Shown here in pieces: positions 43,393 to 55,690 of a stretch of DNA of 64,000 nucleotides. Under the pieces are notes generated by a model that saw only the letters and a program-made list of their open reading frames with translations, was not told where the DNA came from and made no database searches. Location: NCBI GenBank assembly GCA_019096195.1, contig JAGTXK010000108.1, positions 124,001-188,000 of the forward strand, written 5' to 3'. Within the stretch, counting starts at the first letter, position 1. Every line of letters starts with the position of its first letter. The position numbers and the translations under genes were made by a program. This DNA comes from Boletus sp. NGJ. Taxonomy: Eukaryota > Basidiomycota > Agaricomycetes > Boletales > Boletaceae.

Positions 43393-45601
43393 ATGTCGAC
43401 GAATACCGGTGCGTAGCAGCTCCGAGGAGTGACTGAGCAATACTGACTATTCAGTAAGCCCAAACGATACTACTTGACACTGGCCGCCCTGGATGGGTAG
43501 ACGCAGTCGCTTTCCAGCCTGACGGAAAGCATCTTTTGAGCGGGAATCGTGACGGGATTCAACGGTGGCGACTAGCAGACGGTCAAGAAGTTGGAAAGCA
43601 AACGGGAATGGATTTGAACGCCATTTCGGTATCGAGTGATCACAAGTGGATCGTGTGTGGGACTTACCGGCATGGGGCAAGCGTGTGGGACGAAAAGATG
43701 CATAAAAAGGTCATCAGTGTGGAGGGCGCCAACAAGGCATTTGCGGTCGATGTCTCCCCAGATTCGACGAGGTTTGCTACCGGGACTGACAACGATGCGA
43801 GCATTTGGAGCCTCACGACCGGGGAGCGGCTCCTCGGTCCCCTCCAACACGACGGAGAAGTCAATGGAATTCGATTCTCCCCAACTGGCGAGCATCTCGC
43901 CACTGCCTGCCACGCGAATTTGATCTTGATTTTCGACAGCTACACTGGTGACAAGCTCGCCACCATCAACGCCGACATACCTAAATGGGTCGCGGCCACT
44001 CCACTTGCATGGTCAACCGATGCTCAGCAGATTTTCTCCGCATGCTACGACAACAAAATCAGGTCTTTCAGCATCTCTACTGGGTCGCAGCTTGCCGAAT
44101 CACATATTCTCCATGACGGCAACAACAATGTTCCCTCTGCTGCCCTAGCTACCAACAGCAAATTCATTGCTACCTTTGCAGACCATTCCATCTCATTACT
44201 GGACCCATCGACACTGACTCCGATTGACCCTATTATCGAGGACAGCGAACGGATATCGTCAATCGCCATCTCACTGGACAGTAGCCGTCTCGCGACTGGG
44301 CGAGCCGACGGGAAAATCGTCATTCGTGATATCAGCAAGATTCTCCTGGACTCGTATGGTCCATTCCATGTTGTAAGTATCTCTGTCATCATAATCTCAG
44401 CATGTAAAACAATCACCATTCCATCTTGATAAATTACATAGGTACCTGCTGATGAGGAAGTACGACAAGACAAACGATCTCCAACATCGGGTGGCCACGA
44501 CGGCCAACCACCTGATCCCACCATGGTAGAATTTTATCATTCTGCTGCCAGACGTGGTGCACTGACGCCATCGTGTACGCGCAACAGGAAGATCCCGAGA
44601 GACACAGCGGAGACAACAATGATCTCCTCGAGGTATCTGTTCATTTGTTTACTCGTTGAATCGAGTTCTCACGATAGCATAGCTCGAGGCGCGGCCGAGC
44701 ACGCCCGCTGAATTCGACTTTGACGAAGTGGGTGTTCACTTCATTCTCCTCTCGCTTTCATGTTGATGCTGCTGCAGTCATTATCCCTGGCATCGTCTGC
44801 CCGGGAGGACGAGATACCGCCAGTTGGCTCATTTCATGTGATACCACAACCGTCGAATATCCCACCAGTGCCCTCCATTCCAGAGGCACGTGCGCAGGAA
44901 GATCTCGACACTGTCGTATCACCCCGCAGCCCTTCAATATTCAAAAGGTGGCTACAGAGAATGAGTAACAAGGACTCTGCCTCACATAAGCCCGATCAAC
45001 CTTCCGCAAAGTCGCGCCAGCCCGCTGATTGTCGATCTCCTTCCCCATCGAGAGCCGATGCCACGAATGAAGGACCTTCGTGGATGGCTGCAGGTAAACG
45101 CAAGCGAGTGAGTGCTCTTCTTTGATAGACGGTTGTATGTGATGTGTCTAACATATCTTAGCGAGCGGTCGCAAAAACCGTCAGAAGGCCACAGGTTCAT
45201 TGTTCTTCGGATTTGGTATGCAGGGACTCATCGCACATTACAGGATAAATCGTCTGCCAAGGCTGCTGTTCCAAAGCCTCCGAACAAGGACGCGTCGCGC
45301 AGTGGACAAGGTTCTACGGGCACGAACGAAGCCGGCTCAGTGCGTTTTTTTTTTTGGCAATGGTAGAACTTGTCACGACAGCTCACGTCCCGTCAGCCGC
45401 AACAAGAGAATAATTCATCTCAACCCGAGGCCGGGAGGGTCCACCTAACGGTACGCGTTACCTTGCATTCATCTACATTGTTAGACTTACGGTCAATCAG
45501 CATCAGCAAGGATCAGGCGATGCTACCCTTTCGGTCAGGTTTCCCGCATGGATGTTTTGTATTCGCTCCAGCGTGCAAGATGGGACACATTAATCCTGTG
45601 A
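43393..45601 (+). CDS. WD40-G: seven-bladed WD40 repeat protein
   Basis: Exon 1 encodes MSTNT; exon 2 opens A-Q-T-I-L-L-D-T-G-R-P-G-W-V-D-A-V-A-F-Q-P-D-G. Blades close at I-Q-R-W-R, A-S-V-W-D, A-S-I-W-S, I-L-I-F-D, I-R-S-F-S, I-S-L-L-D and I-V-I-R-D-I, seven in all. Tail exons supply the E-F-D-F-D-E linker, F-K-R-W-L-Q-R-M and W-M-A-A-G-K-R-K-R. D-K-S-S-A-K-A-A-V-P-K-P-P-N-K-D, P-Q-Q-E-N-N-S-S-Q-P-E-A-G and the last exon R-I-R-R-C-Y-P-F-G-Q-V-S-R-M-D-V follow, stopping at 45601. All exons stay in frame. Its propeller is distinct from the E/F pair, while its tail is closest to C and F. Confidence 0.8.
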
Positions 45602-46800
45602 TATAATGCAATACATAAATCCTGGACAGACATTCGAATTCACGTATCGAATTGAACTGCACTTGGTTGCTGTCTTCGGACATTCCGGATTACCGACACG
45701 ATTACCGACACCACTGCCCTTCGGAAAAAGCAAGCCCGCACCGCAGTCTACAACAGCACCGGTAAAAATAAGCTCGTACTGGTTCCAGGAGAGATATGCC
45801 ACACGCGTATTGTCAACCTTTCTGCAATGGATCGTAACCTGAGATTGTTTGACTGTTGCCTTGTCTGTTTTGTTTACTCTTGATAATATGATATCAACCT
45901 CCCAGCGTACATATCAAACATGCTTGACCTTGAACTACTGGTATAAGATGTGATTGGGATGATGTGTTATTCGTGTACTTTGTTATCCGATCTCGACTAG
46001 TGATATCGCCTAGGAACAAAGTAAACACTGTCATAAGCAAATAACACATCCACGAATCGAGACGAGAGGAATTTTGTTCCCAGGACGAACGAGGACGACT
46101 GGACAGTGTATTCGGACTTCTAAATGGGAGAAGTATTCCGGTCAGATCGTCAAACTCAGACAAGTCTCGAACGGGAAGATACCGAAACGTACGTTGTATT
46201 GATAGCCTCTAGGACGTATCTATAACTGTAAATGGAACGGACATTGGTCAATACTTCACCATCTCTCTTCGAAAAAAACCCGACGGATCGTATCAAACAG
46301 ACAGGACTTGAGGAATATAGACTGCAACTGTCTTCAAAGAGGTTTTTTTTTCACGTCGTAGGTGGGCGTGAACGAATTGTGGAATTGGATGTTGAATAGG
46401 TCAAGGTGAGGGCTGCGGTCTGTGTTGTTCGACGTCAGGCGAATGTGGTTTAACTGCTGTTTGTCACACTACCGGGGGAATCGAGGGTTAGTGTGGAGAC
46501 GAGGACGCGTACGAGGGCGAACAGGCTAGCCAGAGGCAAGATGAGGACGATCTGATTAGCGAGGACCCAGACGTTGCCGAAGTTGTGTCATACTTTAGCT
46601 TGGCAGACATGTTGAAACGGAGAGAGAGGATGGTGCACAAGTAAGCATGCGAGGCGGGGACGAGGAATCTAGAAGGCGGGTATTGAAGACCTCTTCGCTT
46701 ATATGCAGAACATGCGCCTTCATATTGCCTCTGCTCGATCATACAAACCGATATCAATGATATGTCGGCGACCGCACGCCGTTTTCAGCATTCACCGTGC
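45602..46800 (-). pseudogene. Spacer with second, decayed KRE9-like remnant
   Basis: The 45610-45800 part pairs with 10050-10270 and the 46000-46720 part with 9290-9870, so it is a second copy of the spacer after WD40-B. On the minus strand near 46450-46560, L-T-L-D-S-P-G-S-V-T-N-S-S echoes L-T-F-N-S-P-A-S-V-T-S-C of copy 1, but a stop follows at once and the frame is lost. It also has an extra segment around 46270-46370 relative to copy 1. Confidence 0.4.
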
Positions 46801-47429
46801 TGGACTTTTCCCTGGCTTTCTTATCGGCTGCCCCAACGATGCCGATGGAGGCGCAACACGCGTCCAAGCGAGGTCTTGAGCAACCGCCATACGCGCTCGC
46901 GGCGCTATTAGGGACGCCATTCGCTACATAGGTCGATCGAAGAGGACGAAGGCCTGGACGAGTCTCCGTAGATAATCTGTGTGCCCCAGCCTCATCTCTT
47001 CCAAATTCACGCTGCGAACTACTGATGCCACCTAAGTTAGACCGGGGCAATGGCGCTCGGAAAGGTCGCAGATCTTGTTGCTCATTTGTGGCGGCATCAG
47101 CATCCTCATGTTGGGCGTGCATTCATGCCTATCGGCACCATGCCACCCATATACATACCAGTATATATGCTCCGGGGAAGCGTACTGGCACATGGCGCGT
47201 ACATGTCAAGCGACCGTTGTACGTCCGTCGAAGTAGTACTACGACAGTTAGTAAACAGGATCTTCATCGGAGTATCGAAATACGACACTTTAATCATGCA
47301 TCGAATGGCAATAGAGCACATTAGAAAATGTGGTGCGCTCGATCACACTGACGTGCGTGCCGCGTTTGTAGGATCCGCATGTAACACTTCAAAACAGCAA
47401 TTGAGAGAAAATTCTGGCAGTTCTGTAGC
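46801..47429. other. Unassigned spacer before the WD40-H leader
   Basis: About 630 bp. Open stretches exist on both strands (minus 46754-47122, plus 47050 onward), but the plus-strand one runs into the WD40-H leader and neither shows a family I recognise. Confidence 0.3.
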
Positions 47430-47942
47430 TGTCATACCATTGTCTGTCAACGAAGTTGTGTGTGAGCGCAACTGCTCGAGCTCCAGAGAGACACGTAGAA
47501 AGCACGAGGATGGCCAATCTGTGCACATACAGAGTGTCAATGTGACGTGGTATGGATGGGTACACAGACGTACATTCAACTTCGACTGGAGCATGACGGA
47601 ACGTGTCGGATTTTGTGCGGGGTTTACTGCGAATTGTACACTCGTCGTGAACCGAGTCCTGCAGCCGAGACATGGTGAGCACTCGTAGGCCAGAGGATAG
47701 GACTACGCGTGGCAAGGAAGCCAAGTTTCGCCCACGTTGACTGATTGTCTGGTTGTCGCAACGGGGTCATCTAAGGATCCGAGTGAGATTAAGCGCCGAA
47801 GACTCACGCTGAGGCACAGCCCATCAACAGACCATATTGAGAATACGAAAACGTGTTTACGAAGGGACGTTGCGCACCACCAGTAAACCGAAATACTCTT
47901 TTTTCACTCTTCGAACCCCACGACTGTGTACCATTAGTGAAG
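47430..47942 (+). promoter_or_regulatory. Conserved leader of WD40-H
   Basis: Carries the GAAGTTGTGTGTGAGCGCAA block, ATTCAACTTCGACTGGAGCA, CGAACCGAG...CTGCAGCC, ACTACGCGTGGCAAGGAAGC (about 47701) and GACCATATTGAGAATACG. Confidence 0.5.
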
Positions 47943-50165
47943 ATGTCGACGAATACCGGTGCGTAGCAGCTCCGACGAATGATTGAGTAATACTGACCAT
48001 TCAGTAAGACCAAACGATACTAGTCGACACCAGTCGCTCTGATACGGTGTGGGCAGTCGCGTTCCACCCCGACGGAAGGCATCTTTTATGCGGGACTAGC
48101 GATGGGATTCGACGATTGCGACTTGCAGATGGTCAACAGGTCGGAAAGCAAACGGGAATGACGGTGAACGCAATCTCTGTCTCGAGGAATCACCAATGGA
48201 TAGCCTGTGGGACTCATCGGAAGGGGGCAAGTGTGTGGGACGGAGAGATACAGGAAAAGGTCATCGAGGTAGAGGGCACAGCTGCGGTGGACACTGTCGA
48301 CGTTTCCCCAGATTCGACGACGTTCGCCACTGGGACTCGCGCTGGGGAAGCGAGTATCTGGAGTATTACGAGTGGGGAGCGGCTTCTGGGCCCGCTGAAA
48401 CATGACGATGATGTCGATGGAATCCGATTCTCCCCCAGTGGCGACCGTATTGCCACTGCCTGCGACACGAGGATCCACATCTTCGACAGTTACACCGGTG
48501 ATGAACTTGTCACCATCAAGATTAACCTACATACATGGGCCGCGATGACTCCGCTTGCGTGGTCAAGCAACGGTCAGCAGATTTTTGCTGTATCCCGCGA
48601 AAACAAAATCAAGGCGTTTCATGCCTCCAGCGGGACACAACTGGCTGAATCGCAAATTCTCCACCATGTCAACAACGATGCCTCCTCTATTGCCCTAGCT
48701 GCGAATGGCAAATTCATTGCAGCCATTGCAGCCGATTCCATCCTGTTCCTGGATACATCAACACTCACTCAGATTGGTCCTGTTCTCGAGGATGGTAATT
48801 GGATACAGTCAATCGGCATCTCACTGGACAGTAGCCGTCTTGCGGCTGGACGGTACAATGGGAAAATCATCATTCGTGATCTCGGTAAGATTCTCCCAGA
48901 CCTGTATGGACCATTCAATGTAAGTACTTTGGCCTTTATACTGCTTGCTTGTCAAATAAGCCCTGTTCCATCCCCCATGCTGACGAAATACATAGATATC
49001 TACTCGCGACGAAATTCAACAAGATGAAAAACCTCCGACATCAGGTGACCACGCAGTAAGATTTCGTGATTCGATCACCAAAATGGTCGCGCTGACTCCG
49101 TCATTGTGTACGTACAACAGGAAGTGCCTGGGGAATCCAGTCGAGTTGAGTCCAAGGGACATGGCGAAGGTGACAATGGCGATCTCCTCGAGGTATCAGT
49201 TTACTTATTCTCTCCTCGAAACAAGTTCTCATAATAGCATAGGTGGAGGTGTCGCCGCGCATGCCTGCTCAATTCGACTACGACGAGGTGGGTGATCACT
49301 TTAGTCTCCTCCTAATTCCGTGTTGATATTGCTATAGTCACTGTCCCCGGAGTCGTCTGAATCTGCTGATACCCAGGAGGATGAGATATTACCAGTTGGC
49401 TCTCACCCCATATCACAACCATCGGGTTTCCCACCAGTGACTTCTCCTCCAGAGGCACATGGAGAGCAAAATGTCGACACTGTCGAGTCACCTCGGAGTC
49501 GCTCCATATTTAGAAAGTGGCTACAAAGGAAGGGGAATAGGGGCCCCGTTTCACCGAAGCCTGGTCGCAGAAAGTCGCGCGAGCCTGCCAATCCCCGATC
49601 ACCTTCCCACCCACCAGCAAGAGTCGATGCTACTCAAGGACCTTCGTGGATGGCGGCAGGTAAACGTAAGCGAGTGAGTGCTCTTCCTTGATAGACGATT
49701 GGATGTGGTGTGTTTTAACATATCTTAGCGAGCGGTTGCAAAAACCGTCAGAAGGCCACAGGTTCGTTATTCTTCGGATTTGGTATGCAGGGACTCATCA
49801 CACGTTACAGGATAAATCATCTGCCAAGGCTGCTGTTTCAAAGCATCCGAGCAAGGACGCCTCGCGCAGTGGCAAAGGTGCTGGGAGCGCAAACGAAGCC
49901 GGCCCAGTGCGTTTTCCTTTGGCGATGGTAGAACCCGTCACGACAAGCCTCTCATGTTCCGTTAGGTGCAAGAAGTGACCGATTCATCTCAACCCTCTCC
50001 TGGGAGGGTCCATCTAACGGTACGCGTTACCCTCCTTTCACCTACATTTAGACTCACGGTCAATTAGCATCAGCAAGGGTCAGGCGATGCTACCCTTTCG
50101 GTCAGGTTTCCCGCATGGATTTTTTGTATTCGCTCAAGTGCACAAGATGGGACACATTGATCTAG
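47943..50165 (+). CDS. WD40-H: seven-bladed WD40 repeat protein
   Basis: Exon 1 encodes MSTNT. Exon 2 runs from about 48009 to 48919, with seven blades including V-W-A-V-A-F-H-P-D-G-R-H, V-D-T-V-D-V-S-P-D-S-T-T-F, V-D-G-I-R-F-S-P-S-G-D and I-I-I-R-D-L-G-K-I-L-P-D-L-Y-G-P-F-N. Tail exons give E-D-E-I-L-P-V-G-S-H-P, F-R-K-W-L-Q-R-K-G-N-R-G-P-V and W-M-A-A-G-K-R-K-R, then D-K-S-S-A-K-A-A-V-S-K-H-P-S-K-D. The last exon stops at 50163-50165 (R-V-R-R-C-Y-P-F-G-Q-V-S-R-M-D-F). From about 49437 to 50040 it is nearly identical to WD40-J. Sequence between exons 3 and 4 (about 49050) is shorter than in J. Confidence 0.78.
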
Positions 50166-50460
50166 GTGATACGTGTAGATTTCGTGACTATTTGGATATT
50201 CGACCATGCAGTTCTTTGACATCGTGTCACCTCGTAACGTTAGTATTGCATATCTCGACAAACCACGCTCCTCTGTGACAGTTCCTCGCAAATAGAGAAT
50301 CAACCTATTTTTGTTATGACAGTGGCGAAATCATTACAGTCAAACACTACAATTTCGAGTGATGTACGTGAATTCAGGGAATCGAAAACCTTGTTTCCCG
50401 AAAGGAAAGAAAGAGAGAGAAAAGAAAAAATCCAATGCGAAACATGTGCAGGGGAATCAT
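50166..50460. other. Intergenic between convergent WD40-H and P450
   Basis: About 295 bp, including a purine-rich AAGGAAAGAAAGAGAGAGAA tract at about 50401. No gene seen. Confidence 0.4.
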
Positions 50461-52557
50461 TCAGTCAACCCTCCTTCTGAACATGACCTTTGCACTCGGG
50501 TCAGGCAGCAGGAACGTCACAAGAGGCAGCGTTTGCGGACGTGTCGCGTTGTCCGCAAACCTGACATCATACGTCACCACGATATGGGCCAACATGGATA
50601 CCAGCTCGTTCGCAGCAAAGAAACGCCCCGGGCTAACAGCTAGTCAACAATTCCGCACGGTCGTTGGCAAGAGGGAGGTAGAAAGACCATACCATGCATG
50701 TCGACCATGCCCAAAGGGCAAGTACTCGGCCGTCGTCGACGCGAATTGATACTTGACACCTTCGCCGTCCTCTTCATGTAAGTCGGCAAATCGGAAAGGC
50801 TCGAATGCGTGGGCGTTTTCGTAGAACGCTTCATCGTAGTGTATAGATCGAGCAGCTACAACGATCATGGTACCCTTTGGTACAAACGTGCCGTCCGAGA
50901 ACGTAAACCCCTTCAGCGCTTTACGCATCAGACTCGCTAGTGTGTTGAATAGTAATCAGAGTGGTTGATGCATCGAAAGATACACTCACTGCTGTTAATG
51001 CCCTCGAGACGATGGCACTCCTTGATGAAGCTGTCTACTTTTCGCATCTTGCCAAGTGCAGCCTTCGACCATCCCTCTTTCTTAATGACCGCTTCAACCT
51101 CCTCACGAAGAGGTTGAATATATTGAGGATTCGCTGCGAGGTAGAAGAGTACATGAGTGAAGCTCTGTCACGTGGCGTCAGTCAGGCGAGTCGAGACTGC
51201 AACAGGAATCCAAAGCGTACGTTGGAACTTGTCTTGGCACATAAAATGAAAGATCTCAGCGTCGTATATGTGCGGGAAGACGATATGGGGATTTACATGG
51301 ATAGACGCAAAATTCACGCCCAACATACGACTCGTCAAGGACTTTACTGTCAACTCTGGACCCTCTGCCTTGTCCATCAACCATGATAGAAAGTCATTCT
51401 ATCAAGAAACTGATAGTGAGTGCCGATAGTATCGTCTGCGAGAAAGATTGACTAACAGGCTTGTCGGCCCATTCATTCCCGTACTTGTTGAGCAATCTCT
51501 GTCGCTCCTCGATTATTGGACCAAGAAGCTTCCTTCCACACTGGTTGCTCTGATTAATGTTCGTAAAGAACAAGGTAGCCATTCTGTCACTACGTTGAGC
51601 GCTATGCCTCGGATAGACGACTAAAAGCAACTTACGGTTTCAGAAAGTCCGGGAATAGTCCAAGAATAGCAACTCCTTTGCCGATGTCTAGACTATACCG
51701 GATGTTGAGAGCTGTCCAGTCAGGGTCACGGCCTGGAGTAATTGAAGTCAGAAACCAAGAAAGGAAGACGATTGGAAGGCTCACACAATGGGAGTCCAAC
51801 AAACACTCTGTTGCTCGTTCTGCATATTATCTTTTCTACGCTGCTGAGCATAGGCACACTCTTCCATTCTGGGTGTTCCAGACATTCATGAATAACACAC
51901 ACAAATGAGAGCGACATGCTCACCATTGCCTCTGAGATCCAGCACGTCATCAAAGGCCACGGCGATCTCATCTCTGATATCTGGATACAATACTCCGATA
52001 TTCCGAGTTAGTTGTGTTCCCACAATCGTGAGATGGTAGGGGTTACGGTGAATGTCGGGTCCCATTGTGTACTCCATATGAAGTAGCTGTTGATGACATC
52101 AATATAAGTTAATCTCACTGGAAGAAAATAGTTACTCGCATCATTTGCGGCTTCCGCGAAAGAGAGTGTGTCATCGGGTGCTCTCCGTATTTCCTCCACA
52201 TGTTTGCGGCAGCTGACAACGACTGTCCAGCGGTGGAGTTCTGCAACCTTGAATGGTACTGACTTGTGCTGGAACACTGTGAGTAAGCACGTGTGAAATG
52301 TATGAAGTACCAGACTTACCTTCTCGTACCCTTCTTGTAATACGTCCGGCGCATTGGTCAGATATGTTAATCCAGCCCACCATGAGCCGAGCCAGCTACT
52401 CGATCCGATTGTGGGTATACCATCAAGCTAGGGACGAATATGATTGAGGGGAGCAAGCGTTGTCATTGACTACACTCGCCTTGGAAGGGTGGGACAACTT
52501 TATGACCACGAGACTCACAGCAGCAATGCTCGCGATAATAAAAGCGACACCTGACAT
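50461..52557 (-). CDS. Cytochrome P450 monooxygenase, multi-exon
   Basis: Read on the minus strand from ATG at 52557. An N-terminal membrane anchor (M-S-G-V-A-F-I-I-A-S-I-A-A-V-S-L-V-V-I-K) is followed by I-P-T-I-G-S-S-S-W-L-G-S-W and A-P-D-D-T-L-S-F-A-E-A-A. Next come H-R-N-P-Y-H-L-T-I-V-G-T-Q-L-T-R, N-R-V-F-V-G-L-P-L-C, D-P-D-W-T-A-L-N-I and P-I-I-E-E-R. The I-helix piece is T-S-F-T-H-V-L-F-Y-L-A-A-N-P, the K-helix ExxR is E-C-H-R, and R-K-A-L-K-G-F-T-F-S-D-G-T-F-V-P-K-G-T and F-R-F lead to the heme loop F-G-H-G-R-H-A-C-P-G-R-F-F-A. An intron splits that Cys codon at about 50641-50692. The stop is at 50461-50463 after F-R-R-R-V-D. About ten short introns are needed and all key motifs are present, so it looks functional. 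It resembles the large mushroom P450 families near CYP512/CYP5150 (from memory). An upstream in-frame ATG at 52632 is possible. Substrate unknown; ER membrane expected. Confidence 0.88.
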
Positions 52558-54606
52558 GCTCGCTAGTAGCCTAGCAGTGGAGAACTTAATGAGAGAAGTT
52601 AGTTCCCCGAACTTATAGTCGTCACCTTGCATAAATATGTAAGCCCATGCACTCAGACAGATATGGATGAAAAGAATCTGAAACTTGCCAGCAGCGTGAT
52701 GTAAGAACAGGACATCAGCGTAGGGGCTCTGGAGGACCTAGCGGACCAAAACGACGGTCTGGACACATCAGGCTGTCACCCCGAGGCAGCATGTAGAGGA
52801 CCAACCCCTCCTGTGCTGACAGAGGTACAAGGTAACGGGAAGTAGCGATATTTCAATTCGAGCGCAAGTAAACTTCAGTGCCTAGAGGAAGTCTCGTTTG
52901 GGGTGTTGGGGTGTCTAGATCTCGCTCCATTGTTTTTCCGAAGATTTACGTCGCATGTCGATCACCGATGATTCAGGTAGGCGAGGTTTGCGACGACCAA
53001 TAGACGATAAGTAGGTGTCGTGACTACGCAGACTCACTCGTCCGGGTCAGTCATCATGCACCAGTGGCCACTGCCATCGACGATTTTTGGGGGCCAAGAT
53101 AGCAACTGATTAGAATGATCCGGACAGGACGAAGAGATGAAGCCAACCTCTGTCACGGCCTTGGCGCCGCAGTGTCTCCGTCCTTGTATCATCTGCTCGT
53201 TCCCAACCTCTAATCGGGTGCGGGACCCTCGAAAGTCACGCTCGGCTTCTTCGCATGTTTCCAAGCCTTTAACGTGGAACCCATATCACCGGCATCGTCC
53301 TTTGACACAGACCGTACACCAATGTCATTCGTCCATCACACGAGTCACCTGTAGAGCTCGACCCAGGGCTCTCTCCTCGGATGGAACCGTTACTTGCACA
53401 AGGAGATTGAGGGATGAATGACGGCTGAAATCTGTGGGATAGCATTTTACTTCACATCGAGGAGGAAAAGGGAGATATAAGCGCATTGTGCGGAGGCTGC
53501 GGATTACCCTCAGAAACACTGACTGCGAGGTACGTGGAGTAGAGCGAAGGCGACCAGGCTAGGAGTCTTCCTTGACAGAAGCGGAGCTGGGTATGAAGTG
53601 GATCAGAGACACAGATGGAATGCGAGAGGAACTCCGCGACATGGACAACCGCGCAGAGGAAAAACAAAAGAAGAGAAAAACAAAAAGCCGCTGCGTCTGA
53701 CTTGTCTTGCTGTGCAGGGGAGTCGATCATGGCTCGCGCCTGTTTCAGGCTGAGGAGAAACTTTGAACTGGGCTTGCGAAGCCGTCTCACTGAATGAACA
53801 ACGTAAACCACGTGACAACCCCATGTTCCTGGATGGCAGGTACAATCTAGTCAGAGAGTGACATGACAGATGCAGCTTGTGGACCCTCTTCATCCGAACT
53901 GAATAGTATTCGTAAGATCCAAGGCCTCATCGTTGCTAGGCGCCTTCTAGGGCACATCACTGCTAGATTTGAACGATCCGCAGCCTGTAGATGCGGACTT
54001 GCTGACTGCGGTGGTATTCTGCTTGCTCACGGATGGAGATACGGGGGAGTAACCGAGGACGGGAGGAATAAAAAAGGGTTGGCCCTCCCGGGCCGCATCT
54101 TATGTCGTATCAAAGTTCTTGACCAAGTTCTGATCCCGTAAGATAGGTGTCAGCAGTGGTGGGCCAAGCGCTTATACAGGTACAGAACCATGCCCGCCAC
54201 CGGAAACTGCGCGAGTCCCGGGCCCATAGACGTGGCATGTTAGTGTCCGTTTCTGACCGGGGCTTAGACTATCAACCTCTTCATCTTTTTCGGACTCGGA
54301 GTCATCCGAAGATGCTGTCAAGAGCGGAAGAATCGGGTAGAAAGCTTCGCATTGGTGCAGTAACAACGTGCTTGTTCGACTGTAGGCGATCAGTACCTGA
54401 GACGCAGAAATGTTTCGGTCGATGCTATCCACGCGGAACTTCGGGCCGCACTAGCAGACTGAAATCACAGGATCTGCATGTATTTCGACCCAGACAAGCA
54501 CTATTATTCTCACTGCGTGGTCCCACACCCGAATTCTAACACAAACAAGGAATAAAGGGACGGATCGATTTACACGGCTGCTGGCAACATTTCTGCATTG
54601 GTGAAA
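52558..54606. other. Two-kilobase stretch without a recognised gene
   Basis: Holds the 5' flank of the P450 gene and, at 53034-54540, several medium open stretches on both strands. Examples are minus 53034-53264 with S-W-P-P-K-I-V-D-G-S-G-H-W-C-M-M, and plus 53863-54141 and 54147-54539. I could not link them to a family or into a spliced gene, and they are not repeated elsewhere in the window. A host gene with introns cannot be excluded. Confidence 0.35.
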
Positions 54607-55690
54607 ATGTCGGTGCGTCCTAGCACTCCGGGAAGTGAGTGCTTGTGCGCTTACAATTCGGTAAGACCCTACAATAGTACTTGAAACTGGTAGCTAAATG
54701 GTCATAGACGTGGAGGGCGAAAACCTGTTGGAATCCTGCCGTCGACGTCTCCCCAGATTGTATCAGTTTGCCACCGGGACCCGGCGCACCGAGGAAACGA
54801 GCATCTAGAGCGAAACGTCGGACTGGGGCGACACGTCTTCACCATCAAGATTGACGTACCAAAGATGGGCCCTGGCGCCACTTCCTTTCATGGTCAAGTG
54901 CCAACGCTCAACAAACTTTTGCCATATCCTTCGACAACAAACTGAGGTCTTTCAAGATCTCCGAGTCCACCGGCCCGGGGTCCTCGCTTGTCGAATCAGA
55001 AATTCTCTGTAATGACAACGACAGCGTCCCCTCTATCGCCTTAGCCGCCAACGACAAATTCATTCCTGGCTATGGAGACCATTCCATCTCAAAGTTCCTG
55101 CCAGTGGAGGACAGTAAACAAATATGGTCAATCGCCATCTCACGGGACAATAGCCATCTTGCTACTGGACGATGTGATGGGAAAATCGTCATTCGCGATT
55201 CTCGGCAAGATCTTCACACCCTTGCACTGGTCCATTCAATGTAAGCATTTGTACCTTTAAACTCCTTGCATATCAAATTAGAATAAATCCCGACCCATCT
55301 CTCACGTTGTCAATTTCATAGGTATCTATTCACGAAGAAGTTTAACAAGATAAACGACTTTTGACACCGGGCGACCTCGATGGCAATGTATCTTGCTCCA
55401 CCCGAGTAGAATTTCACCATTCCGTCACCAAAACAGTTGCGCTGACTCCGTCATTGTGTGGAACTCGTCACGACAGCTCACATTTCATCAGGCGCAACAA
55501 TAAAATGATCCATTTCAACCCTCGGGAGGGAGGGTCCACGTAATGGTGCGCGTCATTTCCTTTAACTTGCATTCTTACACTCAATACCACATCAGCGAAG
55601 GTCACTGGGGGATGCTATCATTGCGCTCAGGGTACCCCCATGGATGCTTTGTTGTAGCTCAGGTATAGACAATGGGACACATGGATCCAG
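54607..55690 (+). pseudogene. WD40-I: decayed WD40 array member
   Basis: The first-exon region (AAAATGTCGGTGCGTCC) and the exon 2 start (AAGACC...TACTTGAAACTGG) are recognisable. Blade 1 and most of blade 2 are missing: the sequence jumps to V-I-D-V-E-G-E-N. Later pieces correspond to blades 3, 5, 6 and 7, in shifting frames. Near 55460 the sequence passes directly from the T-P-S-L-C segment near exon 4 to the AACTCGTCACGACAGCTCAC sequence of the exon 8-9 intron, so exons 4 to 8 are deleted. The leader is also missing. A host gene duplicate that died. Confidence 0.8.

Noticed and set aside
47050-47688. A 212-codon plus-strand open frame before WD40-H
   Set aside because: Its second half is the conserved non-coding leader of the WD40 genes, where the other copies do not keep this frame.
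50461-52557. A secondary metabolite cluster around the P450
   Set aside because: No terpene synthase, PKS, NRPS or transferase is visible within the window; neighbours are WD40 genes and an unassigned stretch.
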